From JBCBKU01 sp038521345 (GTDB lineage Bacteria > Pseudomonadota > Alphaproteobacteria > Rhodobacterales > Rhodobacteraceae): a stretch of 31,794 nt of DNA. The position numbers and the translations under genes are program-made. This document shows positions 1 to 7,562 of the stretch, piece by piece. The notes under the pieces are model-generated. The model saw only the letters and a list, made by a program, of their open reading frames with translations. It was not told the DNA's origin and made no database searches. The number at the start of each line of letters is the position of its first letter. Position 1 is the stretch's first letter. The stretch covers positions 1 through 31,794 of the forward strand of contig JBCBKU010000028.1 of assembly GCA_038521345.1 (NCBI GenBank), given 5' to 3'.

Positions 1-37
1 GCCGTGCGTAGTTTTTGCCAAGATGAAGGGGCGGGGA

Positions 38-1597
38 CTAACTTCCGCCGGAACCGTTCCCAAGATAGGGTTCGATGGCCTCCCAGGCTTTGCGGACTTT
101 TTCAAAAGACTTCACCCACGCAATGGCATGCGATGCGCCTTTTTCTGCCGCCTTTCGCATTCTTTCGGCCTGCCGCGACATCTCCCGCCACATCTCGCCG
201 ACGACCGCGCCGTATTTGGCGAGCTTCGATTTGTCCGGGTCGGCATTGGCCGGGGGATAGGCGTCCATTTCGGCTTGAACAGCGTCCCGGGTTTGGTCGG
301 TGAAGACCGCCAGGCCCTCCGGCGAGAAGGCGATGTCGTCGAGGACAGCTTCAAAGCTTGCGACGGTGTAGGGGAAGTCGGGACCGATCCGTTCGGTATG
401 GGCGGGATCATTGATTTCCGGTAGTTCCGGATATGCTGCGTAGTGATCACGAGAGCGTTTGACGAGCCGGTCGACGCCAATCCGGTCGGCGGCTTCGAAG
501 GCGTGGATGTCCTCGGTAAAGCCCAGGGCAATGATCTCGACATAATCCTGGAAGAGCGCGGGTAGGAATGGATTGACCCTCAGCGTCTTTTGGAGCGCCT
601 CGACATAGCCCAGCAAGGCTTCGGCTGGGGCGACCCGGTTTGAGACTTCACGGTCTTCTTTGGCATATTTGCGCAGGTTCTTGGCGAGCGCGCCGAACCC
701 TTCGCGCAACCCGTCTCGCACAATGCCGTTTCGGGCCTCGTCAATGGGTGTGGCCGAAGACTGCCGCGCCTCCGACCGTGTCGGGGTGTGGCGAATGTCG
801 ATTTGCGAGCCCAGACTGGCAAACTCAACGGGGGGTGTGAATGCGACCGGGCTTTGCGGCTTGGGTTCTGAACCGCTTTCGGTTTGGTCTTTATTGGGCG
901 CGTCCACAGGGGGCCAATGGTCAGGACGCGCCAGCCCCTTGGGTATGATCGTCTCATTGTCCCCAAGCATGCTGTTGAGGTGGTCCTGGGTCAGAAGACG
1001 TGCACCTGAGAGATCGGTGCGGTAGATCATATCCTCGGGGGTGCCGCGATCGTTTGTGTGCACCCCCGAGGATAGGACGCGTGATCTCACATTCGCCCCG
1101 TCGAGGTCCGCCTCCCTGAGGTTCGCCCCCTCGAGGTCCGCCCCCTCGAGGTCCGCCCTCCTGAGGTCCGCCCTCCTGAGGTCCGCTTCCCTGAGGTCCG
1201 CCCTCCTGAGGTCCGCCTCCCTGAGGTCCGCCCTCCTGAGGTCCGCCCTCCTGAGGTCCGCCTCCCTGAGGTCCGCCCTCCTGAGGTTCGCCTCCTCGAG
1301 GTCCGCCTCCTCGAGGTTCGCCCTCCCGAGGTTCGCCCCCCCGAGGTCCGCCCCCCTGAGGTCCGCCCCCCCGAGGTCCGCCAACCTGAGGTCCGCCCCC
1401 CCGAGGTCCGCCAACCTGAGGTTCGCCCCGAAAAGGGGCGTGCGGTCCTCCGGTCCGGCGGCGCCGGCGTCGATGAAGGCTTGGCGGATATCAGTGTCGG
1501 AGAAGTCGGGGCGAAATTCGGGGCCCTGCGCCGCGCGCCACGCGTTCCAATGCCTGACGCCTTTCACCAGTTCTTTCAGGTGGTCGGGATTGCCCAT
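38..1597 (-). CDS. Pentapeptide-repeat protein with helical C-terminal region
   Basis: A 519-residue protein. Residues about 58-172 are some 23 consecutive A(D/N)LXX pentapeptides (ADLRR, ADLRE, ADLGG, ANLEE), which in this family fold as a right-handed quadrilateral beta-helix. A short leftover unit (TDLSGARLL) follows near residue 190. The N-terminal 57 residues (HLKELVKGVRHWNAWR) resemble the leader seen before many such repeats. The C-terminal ~300 residues are hydrophilic and apparently mostly helical; I do not recognise them. No signal peptide or membrane segment is visible. The ATG at 1597 has a GAGG four bases upstream. Several 15-nt units are identical at DNA level, suggesting recent repeat expansion. 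Some pentapeptide proteins (Qnr, MfpA) mimic DNA and bind gyrase, but nothing here identifies a target. Family certain, function unknown. Confidence 0.85.
   Translation of the reverse strand: MGNPDHLKELVKGVRHWNAWRAAQGPEFRPDFSDTDIRQAFIDAGAAGPEDRTPLFGANLRLADLGGADLRLADLGGADLRGADLGGANLGRANLEEADLEEANLRRADLREADLRRADLRRADLREADLRRADLREADLRRADLRRADLEGADLEGANLREADLDGANVRSRVLSSGVHTNDRGTPEDMIYRTDLSGARLLTQDHLNSMLGDNETIIPKGLARPDHWPPVDAPNKDQTESGSEPKPQSPVAFTPPVEFASLGSQIDIRHTPTRSEARQSSATPIDEARNGIVRDGLREGFGALAKNLRKYAKEDREVSNRVAPAEALLGYVEALQKTLRVNPFLPALFQDYVEIIALGFTEDIHAFEAADRIGVDRLVKRSRDHYAAYPELPEINDPAHTERIGPDFPYTVASFEAVLDDIAFSPEGLAVFTDQTRDAVQAEMDAYPPANADPDKSKLAKYGAVVGEMWREMSRQAERMRKAAEKGASHAIAWVKSFEKVRKAWEAIEPYLGNGSGGS
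1082..1426 (-). repeat. 15-nt coding repeat array (pentapeptide units)
   Basis: About 23 tandem 15-nt units encode the pentapeptides. In the centre, roughly 1150-1290, units for ADLRR and ADLRE alternate in short blocks and many are identical at the nucleotide level, including synonymous positions. That suggests replication slippage or unequal exchange instead of old divergence. Outer units (ADLGG, ANLEE, ADLEG) are more varied. Confidence 0.85.
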
Positions 1598-1711
1598 GGC
1601 ACCTCACACGTTTCGGGCGAAGGTTAGGGGCGGACGCGCGGCCGCTCAACCAATAGGAGTTCCGCGCGATTCAACGGTGACGGTTTCTTGAGCGGCGGGG
1701 ATCAAAAAGGT

Positions 1712-1743
1712 GTCGCAATCCGGCCAAGCGCGTCGCAATTCGG
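1712..1743. repeat. Tandem 12-bp direct repeat upstream of cupin gene
   Basis: GTCGCAATCCGG (1712-1723) and GTCGCAATTCGG (1732-1743) differ at one base and repeat with a 20-bp period, about two helical turns. They lie in the 203-bp gap between the divergent pentapeptide and cupin genes. This arrangement suits a dimeric regulator, but no cognate regulator is nearby. The rest of the gap shows no other clear signal. Confidence 0.4.
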
Positions 1744-1800
1744 TCGGACCTCGGGGTCGGCCAGCCCTAAATCACCGGTCAGTTTTCGGGGGAGGATCCG

Positions 1801-2250
1801 ATGCTGAACGGGAATGCGATTCGGGCGGTTGCCGTGGATGCGGCTTCGTGCCCATTGGATACCAAGACACCGGAGTTCGGCAGTGTGAACTGGCGGACCC
1901 TTGTTTCGGGCGAGGCGCATCAGAGCCAGGGTCTCGTGGCCGGCATGGCCGAGTTCGGACCCGCGGATACGCTCAAGCCCCATCGCCATGGTCCGCCCGA
2001 AGTGTATTTCTGCACCGAGGGCAGCGGTGTCGTGCGTGTGGACGGCGAAGATCACCTGCTGCGCCCGGGCATGACGCTTTATATCCCGCCCAATGCCGAA
2101 CACAGCGTGGTGGCAGGGCCCGAGGGCCTCAAGTTCTTCTATACCTTCCCGGTGACCCGGTTCGACGAGGTGGATTACCAGTTCTCGGCGCTCGACCAGG
2201 GTGAGGCCGTCGCAACCCTTATCGATCCCACGGCTGACGCGACCTCCTGA
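1801..2250 (+). CDS. Small single-domain cupin protein
   Basis: A 149-residue protein with one cupin barrel. Motif 1 is visible as HRHGPPEVYF followed by TEGSG, giving the two His and one Glu that usually bind the metal. Motif 2 is PGMTLYIPPNAEH with the last metal-binding His. No signal peptide. A strong ribosome site (GGGAGG) precedes the ATG by a few bases. Single-domain cupins of this size range from isomerases and dioxygenases to sugar-binding regulators, so the substrate cannot be named. Roseobacter DMSP lyases (DddW, DddL, DddQ) are also small cupins, but the match here is only to the general metal motif. It is transcribed away from the pentapeptide gene and precedes an NTF2-like gene in the same direction. 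Confidence 0.75.
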   Translation: MLNGNAIRAVAVDAASCPLDTKTPEFGSVNWRTLVSGEAHQSQGLVAGMAEFGPADTLKPHRHGPPEVYFCTEGSGVVRVDGEDHLLRPGMTLYIPPNAEHSVVAGPEGLKFFYTFPVTRFDEVDYQFSALDQGEAVATLIDPTADATS

Positions 2251-2267
2251 CAAGCACTGTCAGGAGG
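2243..2267 (+). terminator. Hairpin at the cupin stop codon
   Basis: Perfect 10-bp arms CCTCCTGACA and TGTCAGGAGG are separated by 5 nt. The cupin TGA (2248-2250) lies inside the left arm. No T-run follows, so it would be an atypical terminator or a 3'-end stabilising stem. Confidence 0.45.
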
Positions 2268-2379
2268 CGACCGCGACCCGCTTCGGGGTGGTTGACCCAA
2301 CGGGCCCGCCGTGGCACGTTAGGAACATAACAGGAACATTTGAGGCCGGGCGGCGCAACCGACACGGAGGAATGACCGG

Positions 2380-2754
2380 ATGCCAAGCACCCTAGAGATC
2401 GGCCAGAAACTGGTCGAGCACTGCCAGACCCAAACCGAGCGTGAGGCGCTCAACACGCTATATCACCCCGATGCGGTGTCCGTTGAGGCCCATGTGCCAG
2501 AGGGCATGGATCCGGTGACAACGGGCATCGACGGAATCCACGGCAAGCATGATTGGTGGGACGCCAACTTCGAGGTTCACGGCGGTTCGGTCGACGGGCC
2601 ATACGTGAACGGTGACGTGTTCAGCGTGATCTTCGAGATCGATGCCACCGAAAAGGCCACGGGCCAGCGGATGCCGATGAAGGAAGTCGCGCTGTACCAT
2701 GTGAAGGACGGCAAGATCGTCCGCGAAGAGTTCCAAATGAAACCCATGGGGTGA
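2380..2754 (+). CDS. SnoaL/NTF2-like fold protein
   Basis: A 124-residue protein of the size and pattern of SnoaL-like NTF2-fold proteins. It has an N-terminal helical stretch (QKLVEHCQTQTEREALNTLY), a central IDGIHGKHDWWDANFEVHGG segment, a strand-rich middle (GDVFSVIFEIDAT) and the characteristic end KEVALYHVKDGKIVREEF. Some members are small isomerases or hydrolases and many have no known substrate. The ATG at 2380 has GGAGGA eight bases upstream. It is probably monocistronic: the cupin hairpin lies before it and a convergent universal stress gene follows. Fold call good, function unknown. Confidence 0.75.
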   Translation: MPSTLEIGQKLVEHCQTQTEREALNTLYHPDAVSVEAHVPEGMDPVTTGIDGIHGKHDWWDANFEVHGGSVDGPYVNGDVFSVIFEIDATEKATGQRMPMKEVALYHVKDGKIVREEFQMKPMG

Positions 2755-2769
2755 CCGCAACCTCGGGTT

Positions 2770-2801
2770 CGGGCGATGTCGCATCCGCGTGGCGTCGCCC
2801 G
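2770..2801. terminator. Hairpin between convergent genes
   Basis: Arms CGGGCGATG and CGTCGCCCG form a 9-bp stem with one G-U pair between the stops of the NTF2-like gene (2754) and the convergent usp gene (2816). No T-run is present. Its position suggests a shared bidirectional terminator. Confidence 0.4.
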
Positions 2802-2815
2802 ACGATCGGGCCGGT

Positions 2816-3661
2816 CTAGCGCGCGATCAGCACATCGCAGGGCGGGTCGCGCATGAGGTCCGTGGCCACAGAGCCCAGAAGACTGGGCGCGGCACCCACG
2901 CGTCCATGTGCTCCGGCGGCAATCAGGTCGGCTCCGGTGTCGGCCACGGCCCCGCGCAACACCGTTAGTGCTGAGCCGGTTTCGATGCGGACAGGCTGAA
3001 GCGTTGGAACCGCGAGTTCCTGGTGAGCCGACCACGCCGCTGCCGCGGCCTCGGCCTCGGCCCGGAAGCTCGCCTCGATGGCGAGACCCGGATCGGATTC
3101 CGGGTGAATGCGCCCCACATACGGGACGTGAAGGCCGTGGACCGGCGTGATCTTGGCGCCGGGGGCGAGTTTGGCGGCAAGGGAAACGGCTCCAGCAGAT
3201 GCGGGCGAAAAATCGACCGCCGCAACGGTTGCGCCGTAATCCGCCGTGGCCGGACGTATTACCAGAAGAACGGGCGCCTCGGTGCGTCGAACGATGCGCT
3301 GCATGGTGGTTTCGCGCAGCATGTCGAGAAACGGACGTGGCCGGTGCGGACCGAGAACCAAGAGACCCGCATTGTGCTGGTCCACGGCGCGAAGGATGTC
3401 GCCAGTGGGATCGCCCACCCGGACATCGATTTCGTGCGGCACGTCGTCTTCGTCGCCCATCACATCGCGCAGATGGGCTTCGGCGTGGCGCGCCACGTCC
3501 GCGGTCACGTCCAACGGGAGAGCGTCGTCGATCACCGAAACGAGGATCAGCCGGGTGCTTTGATCCCGGGCAAGTCGTATCGCGCGCGCGACGGCGGGCG
3601 CCGACCGATCCGACAGATCCGTGGCGACAAGGATCGGAGCAAGGGGCGCGTCTTGGGGCAT
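2816..3661 (-). CDS. Tandem-domain universal stress protein
   Basis: A 281-residue protein with two UspA domains (about 1-137 and 140-281). Each starts with the typical beta-strand and aspartate (ILVATDLSDRS; TVAAVDFSPAS). The C-terminal domain keeps the ATP-binding signature G-X2-G-X9-G-S (GAHGRVGAAPSLLGS). In the N-terminal domain the matching stretch (GPHRPRPFLDML...) has lost it, so probably only one domain binds nucleotide. Universal stress proteins are cytoplasmic and accumulate under starvation, oxygen or oxidative stress. GGGAG precedes the ATG at 3661. It is divergent from the SDR gene at 3810 and convergent with the NTF2-like gene. Specific role unknown. Confidence 0.88.
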   Translation of the reverse strand: MPQDAPLAPILVATDLSDRSAPAVARAIRLARDQSTRLILVSVIDDALPLDVTADVARHAEAHLRDVMGDEDDVPHEIDVRVGDPTGDILRAVDQHNAGLLVLGPHRPRPFLDMLRETTMQRIVRRTEAPVLLVIRPATADYGATVAAVDFSPASAGAVSLAAKLAPGAKITPVHGLHVPYVGRIHPESDPGLAIEASFRAEAEAAAAAWSAHQELAVPTLQPVRIETGSALTVLRGAVADTGADLIAAGAHGRVGAAPSLLGSVATDLMRDPPCDVLIAR

Positions 3662-3809
3662 GGCTTTCTCCCATTCATTGGAGGACCCTTTTACGCGTGA
3701 TGGTGCCGGGCCGCCTTGATGCAGCGCAAGTGCGGCGCCCTCCGTTGCGCCGGCCGGTTGGGCGGGCTAGCACAAGGGGCCGTTCGGGCATCACAGGGAG
3801 AAGGCCGAT

Positions 3810-4589
3810 ATGGATCTGGGGATCAAGGGCAAGCGCGCGATCGTTTGCGCATCGTCGAAGGGATTGGGACGTGGCTGTGCCGAGGCACTGGCCGAGGCGG
3901 GGGTGGACCTCGTATTGAATGCACGGACCGAGCCGGCGCTGGTGGATACGGCCGATGCCATTCGCGCCGCGTATGGTGTGTCGGTCACGCCGGTGGCGGA
4001 GGATATTACCACGGAGGCGGGGCGCGCCGCGGTCATGGCTGCATGCCCGGACCCGGACATCCTCGTCACCAATGCCGGCGGGCCGCCGCCCGGTCTCTGG
4101 TCCGACTGGGATCGGGATGACTTTATCCGCGCCCTTGACTCGAACATGCTGACCCCGATCGCACTGATGACCGCGCTTCTGCCCGGGATGATGGAGCGCG
4201 GATGGGGGCGGGTGGTCAACGTCACCTCGCAATCTGTGAAAGCGCCCATTCCTGCGCTAGGTCTTTCGAACGCCGCGCGGACAGGTCTGACCGGATATGT
4301 CGCCGGGACGGCACGTCAGGTGGCGCCGTCTGGCGTGACGATCAACAACCTCCTGCCGGGGATCCACGCAACCGACCGCGCGGTGGCGCTGGACCAGAGG
4401 GTCAGCCAGCAAGAGGGGATTTCGCTCGACGAGGCGAAGGCGAAGCGCGAGGCCACCATTCCGACCCGCCGCTATGGAACGGCGGCAGAGTTCGGCGCGA
4501 CCTGCGCGTTTCTCTGCTCGGTCCATGCAGGGTTCATTGTCGGTCAGAACATCCTTGCCGATGGTGGAGCCACGAACGCCACGATCTGA
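3810..4589 (+). CDS. Atypical SDR-family protein, catalytic Tyr/Lys missing
   Basis: A 259-residue protein with a Rossmann-fold SDR layout. The nucleotide loop reads ASSKGLG (14-20) in place of TGxxxGxG. NAG is present (88-90) and a Ser lies at 140-142. Where the active site YxxxK is expected the protein has S153-N-A-A-R157. It therefore resembles the beta-ketoacyl-ACP-reductase-like SDR subgroup known to lack a perfect catalytic tetrad, not true FabG. NAD(P) binding seems possible, but ordinary ketoreductase chemistry is doubtful. The C-terminus (GFIVGQNILADGGAT) is standard for SDRs. GGGAGAAGG precedes the ATG. It stands alone between the divergent usp gene and arsM. Substrate unknown. Confidence 0.8.
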   Translation: MDLGIKGKRAIVCASSKGLGRGCAEALAEAGVDLVLNARTEPALVDTADAIRAAYGVSVTPVAEDITTEAGRAAVMAACPDPDILVTNAGGPPPGLWSDWDRDDFIRALDSNMLTPIALMTALLPGMMERGWGRVVNVTSQSVKAPIPALGLSNAARTGLTGYVAGTARQVAPSGVTINNLLPGIHATDRAVALDQRVSQQEGISLDEAKAKREATIPTRRYGTAAEFGATCAFLCSVHAGFIVGQNILADGGATNATI

Positions 4590-4612
4590 CGCTCGCGAGT
4601 TCGCACGAGCGT
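4589..4612 (+). terminator. Hairpin after SDR gene
   Basis: Arms ACGCTCG (4589-4595) and CGAGCGT (4606-4612) pair around a 10-nt loop that can add two more pairs. It starts on the last base of the SDR stop codon and lies upstream of arsM. No T-run follows, so it is a possible weak terminator. Confidence 0.35.
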
Positions 4613-4687
4613 GTGATGGGCCTGTCACGCGCCTTGGCGGGCCACACAGCCTCCGCTAGCAGGGACGCCAAACAAAAAAGGCGTCCC

Positions 4688-5722
4688 ATGAAGCACGACA
4701 GCGTCAAGAATTACTACGGCCAGAAACTCCAAAGCTCGGCGGATCTTCAGACCAATGCCTGTTGCTCGCCCGAAACGGTTCCGGATCGTCTCAAGAGAGT
4801 ACTGGGCCTGATCCACGAGGATGTGGCCAGCAAATACTATGGGTGCGGTCTGATCGCGCCAGAGGTGCTTCAGGGCGCGCGCATTCTCGATCTTGGCTCG
4901 GGTTCTGGGCGCGACGTCTTCGTCCTGTCCGCCCTTGCCGGTGAATCGGGCCATGTCGATGGTGTTGACATGACCGAGGAACAACTCTCAGTCGCACGCG
5001 CACATGTCGAGACCCATCGCGACAGGTTCGGATACATCAAGGCCAACACGGCGTTCCACCACGGGTATATCGAGGATCTGGCCGCTTTGGGACTGGCGCC
5101 CGAGAGCTATGACGTCATCGTCTCGAACTGTGTCATCAACCTCGCGCTCGACAAGGCCGCGGTACTTAAGGGGGCGTGGGACCTTCTTGCGCCGGGGGGA
5201 GAGATGTACTTTTCGGATGTCTATGCGAGCCGGCGGGTGCCGGACGACCTCCGCGCGGACCCGGTCCTCTATGGCGAATGTCTTTCGGGCGCCATGTACC
5301 ACGGGGATTTCCGCTCCGTCGCGCGGCGGACCGGTTTCATCGATCCGCGCGTGGTCGAGGCGCGGCCCCTGACCATCGAGAACCCGGCCCTGCAGGCCAA
5401 GCTGGGCGAGATCCGGTTTCACTCGGTGACCTACCGCCTTTTTAAACTGCTCGGTCTGGAGGATAGCCAAGAGGATTATGGACAGGCTGTTGTCTATAGG
5501 GGGACCGTGGACGGGTCGGAGGATGTATTCGTCCTTGATCGCGAAACGCGGTTTGAGCGCGGGCGGGCGACAACAGTGTCGGGGAACACGGCTCAGATGG
5601 TGCTCCGGACCCGCTTTGCCCCGCATTTCGACGTGATAGGCAAAGGGGTGGTCCATTTCGGCGCATTCAACGCGTTTGACGCGCCAATCACGGACGCGGC
5701 CGATCCAAGCACCTGCTGTTAG
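4688..5722 (+). CDS. arsM: ArsM-type arsenite S-adenosylmethionine methyltransferase
   Basis: A 344-residue methyltransferase that would methylate As(III) using SAM in the cytoplasm. SAM motif I is ILDLGSGSGRDVFVL (66-80) and the acidic residue of motif II is in GVDMTEEQL (92-100). The As(III)-binding cysteines of the family are recognisable: Cys53 (YYGCG), Cys148 (SNCVINL) and Cys198 (YGECLSGA), plus Cys25-Cys26 near the N-terminus (NACCSPETVP). The protein ends in Cys-Cys. The start is the ATG at 4688; the reading frame is open further upstream but that part overlaps the SDR gene and lacks homology. No arsR, arsB/acr3 or arsC is adjacent, so the gene stands apart from a canonical ars operon. 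An FbpC-like ATPase gene follows after 88 nt. Confident in family, fairly confident in activity. Confidence 0.9.
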   Translation: MKHDSVKNYYGQKLQSSADLQTNACCSPETVPDRLKRVLGLIHEDVASKYYGCGLIAPEVLQGARILDLGSGSGRDVFVLSALAGESGHVDGVDMTEEQLSVARAHVETHRDRFGYIKANTAFHHGYIEDLAALGLAPESYDVIVSNCVINLALDKAAVLKGAWDLLAPGGEMYFSDVYASRRVPDDLRADPVLYGECLSGAMYHGDFRSVARRTGFIDPRVVEARPLTIENPALQAKLGEIRFHSVTYRLFKLLGLEDSQEDYGQAVVYRGTVDGSEDVFVLDRETRFERGRATTVSGNTAQMVLRTRFAPHFDVIGKGVVHFGAFNAFDAPITDAADPSTCC

Positions 5723-5751
5723 CTCTGCCTGCCGGGCTGGACGGCAGCCGC

Positions 5752-5768
5752 CGCGCCTGATAGGCGCG
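5752..5768 (+). terminator. Short hairpin after arsM
   Basis: CGCGCC and GGCGCG form a perfect 6-bp stem with a TGATA loop 30 nt after the arsM stop. No T-run follows. It directly abuts an ATG at 5769, which makes that ATG an unlikely start for the following ABC gene. Confidence 0.3.
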
Positions 5769-5810
5769 ATGGCTGAGGCAAACGGTCGGGTTTATGGAAG
5801 GGCAGACAGC

Positions 5811-6908
5811 GTGAAACCCAAGCCACGGCTGGAGGTTCAGGGCCTCTCGCGCGGCTACGGCACGCGGCGGGTTGTGGACGACGTGTCGCTTCAGATCCGC
5901 GCGGGGCAGGTGACATGCCTTCTCGGTCCGTCCGGGTGCGGGAAGTCCACGACGCTGCGACTGATTGCCGGAGTGGATCGACAGGATGCCGGAACCATCG
6001 CGATTGACGGCACCGTGATTTCCGGACCCCAACGTCATGACCCGCCCGAGCGGCGCGGCATCGGCCTGATGTTCCAGGACTTTGCGCTGTTTCCCCACCT
6101 GAGCGTCGCCGAGAATGTGGGCTTCGGCCTTAGCGGTGCTCGGGCCGAGAAAGCACACCGGGTGGGCGAACTGCTTGAGCGCGTGCATCTTACGACGCTG
6201 GCGGGGTCCTACCCTCATCAGCTCTCGGGCGGTGAACAGCAACGCGTGGCTCTGGCACGTGCCGTCGCGCCGAGGCCGCGCATCATGCTTATGGATGAGC
6301 CGTTTTCGGGTCTCGACAATCGACTGCGCGAAGGCATCCGTGACGAGACACTCGACATCCTGCGCGAAGAAGGCGCTGCCGTCGTGATGGTGACACATGA
6401 GCCTGAAGAGGCGATGCGGATGGGCGACGAGATCGCGCTCATGCGGGAAGGCCGGATCGTGCAGACCGGCGCGCCCTACAATGTCTACAATGCCCCCGTG
6501 GATCGATCATCGGCCGCGTTCTTTAGTGAAATCAACGTGATCCCGGGTGTCGTTCAAGGCGCTTTGACAGAGACGCCATTCGGGCGGTTCCTGGCGCCTG
6601 GGGTGCCGGATGGAACCGAGGTGGAGATCGTCATCCGTCCCCAGCACCTGCGCATCGATTTCGACCGGCACGGTCGCGGACCCAACCCCACGCCTGAAGA
6701 CGGGACACCGGCGCGCGGCGTAGTCGAGCGGGCGCGATTTGTCGGCAACGAAAGCCTGGTCGAGTTCCGTATGGATCATGATGGATCGATCCTGAAAGCC
6801 GCGGTGCCATCGGTCTTCCTTCCAAAAACTGGGACGGCCCTTTGGCTCATGATCCGACGCGAGCGGTGTTTTGTCTTTCCGGTGCGTCAGGAGAGCCCGG
6901 CCAGATAG
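5811..6908 (+). CDS. ABC transporter ATPase, FbpC-like (ferric iron/spermidine type)
   Basis: A 365-residue importer ATPase. Walker A is GPSGCGKST (39-47), Q-loop FQD (88-90), signature LSGGEQQR (138-145), Walker B IMLMDEP (158-164) and the switch His196. The last ~120 residues form a TOBE-like regulatory region (VEIVIRPQHLRI; GVVERARFVGNESLVEF), as in FbpC, PotA and CysA. The NVYNAP and FFSEINVIPG segments favour the FbpC ferric-iron group. I chose the GTG at 5811, which has GGAAGG nine bases upstream. The in-frame ATG at 5769 lacks a ribosome site and touches a hairpin. No permease or binding-protein gene adjoins it, so it must pair with components elsewhere. It overlaps the convergent regulator gene by 22 bp at the 3' ends. 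Confidence 0.82.
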   Translation: MKPKPRLEVQGLSRGYGTRRVVDDVSLQIRAGQVTCLLGPSGCGKSTTLRLIAGVDRQDAGTIAIDGTVISGPQRHDPPERRGIGLMFQDFALFPHLSVAENVGFGLSGARAEKAHRVGELLERVHLTTLAGSYPHQLSGGEQQRVALARAVAPRPRIMLMDEPFSGLDNRLREGIRDETLDILREEGAAVVMVTHEPEEAMRMGDEIALMREGRIVQTGAPYNVYNAPVDRSSAAFFSEINVIPGVVQGALTETPFGRFLAPGVPDGTEVEIVIRPQHLRIDFDRHGRGPNPTPEDGTPARGVVERARFVGNESLVEFRMDHDGSILKAAVPSVFLPKTGTALWLMIRRERCFVFPVRQESPAR

Positions 6909-7561
6909 TCCGACAGGCGCTTGCCCGGTTCATCCACGAACAATTCCGGCACTGCTTCAAGTTTCTTGATCCGGTCCACCCGAAAGACCCTGAAGTCGTC
7001 GCGGAGTTCGCACCATGCCGTCAGGGTCCAGACGCGCCCCCAATATTCCATTTGAAGGGGGCGAAGGAGGCGGGTCGAGGTTTGGTCACTCAGGTCCGAA
7101 TACGTTATCCGCACTTTCTGCCTTGCACGGATGGCCGCCCGCAAGGTGGGCATGTGACGAAAGCCCAAGGCGGCATCGGCAAAAGGATAGACCGCGAAAC
7201 CCCAGCCTTCGCGCGGGGCGGCGCGGTCTTCCGGCAAAACGGCGTCGACCTTCGCGGCCAGAGACTTCGCGGCCGCCTGCATATCTTCGTCCGCAGCCTC
7301 GGCAATGACTGCCATGCCAAGGTGCAGCGCCTCCAGTTCGTCCATGGTCAGGTTGAGCGGGGGCAGGGTAATGGGCGCCGTCATCATGTAGCCCACGCCG
7401 CGCTCACCCGCGACGGGAACGCCAGAAGCCACGAGCGTGTCCATGTCGCGGTAGATCGTGCGCGTCGACACTTCGAGCCGCCGGGCCAGATCTTCGGCCC
7501 GGTGCAGCTTTCCATCACGCAAGAGCTGGATCAGATCGAAAAGGCGGTCCGTCCGGCGCAT
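6887..7561 (-). CDS. YafY-type HTH/WYL transcriptional regulator
   Basis: A 224-residue regulator. The N-terminal winged HTH (MRRTDRLFDLIQLLRDGKLH, then AEDLARRLEVSTRTIYRDMD) is of the HTH_11/DeoR-like type. The C-terminal half is a WYL domain (EYWGRVWTLTAWCELRDDFR, then FRVDRI). WYL proteins sense ligands or nucleic acids and act as repressors or activators. The start is the ATG at 7561, one base after the TGA of the upstream secreted-protein gene, so translation is probably coupled. A longer open frame upstream runs through that gene and is not supported. A 9+9-bp inverted repeat upstream of the pair (7989-8012) is a plausible autoregulatory operator. Confidence 0.85.
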   Translation of the reverse strand: MRRTDRLFDLIQLLRDGKLHRAEDLARRLEVSTRTIYRDMDTLVASGVPVAGERGVGYMMTAPITLPPLNLTMDELEALHLGMAVIAEAADEDMQAAAKSLAAKVDAVLPEDRAAPREGWGFAVYPFADAALGFRHMPTLRAAIRARQKVRITYSDLSDQTSTRLLRPLQMEYWGRVWTLTAWCELRDDFRVFRVDRIKKLEAVPELFVDEPGKRLSDYLAGLS

Positions 7562-7562
7562 G

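Noticed and set aside
1082..1426. CRISPR-like array
   Set aside because: The units are contiguous 15-nt coding repeats without unique spacers.
1041..1691. Plus-strand 216-residue frame rich in Arg-Ser-Ala-Leu repeats
   Set aside because: It is the antisense image of the pentapeptide repeats; periodic sequence keeps the frame open and there is no ribosome site or family match.
1801..2250. Assignment of the cupin as a DMSP lyase
   Set aside because: Only the general cupin metal motif is shared; no other diagnostic residues could be confirmed by eye.
3716..3729. FNR-like box TTGAT-N4-CGCAA upstream of usp
   Set aside because: The second half-site matches ATCAA at only three of five positions.
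4202..4687. N-terminal extension of arsM by 162 residues
   Set aside because: It runs through the SDR gene in another frame; the ATG at 4688 gives the normal ArsM N-terminus.
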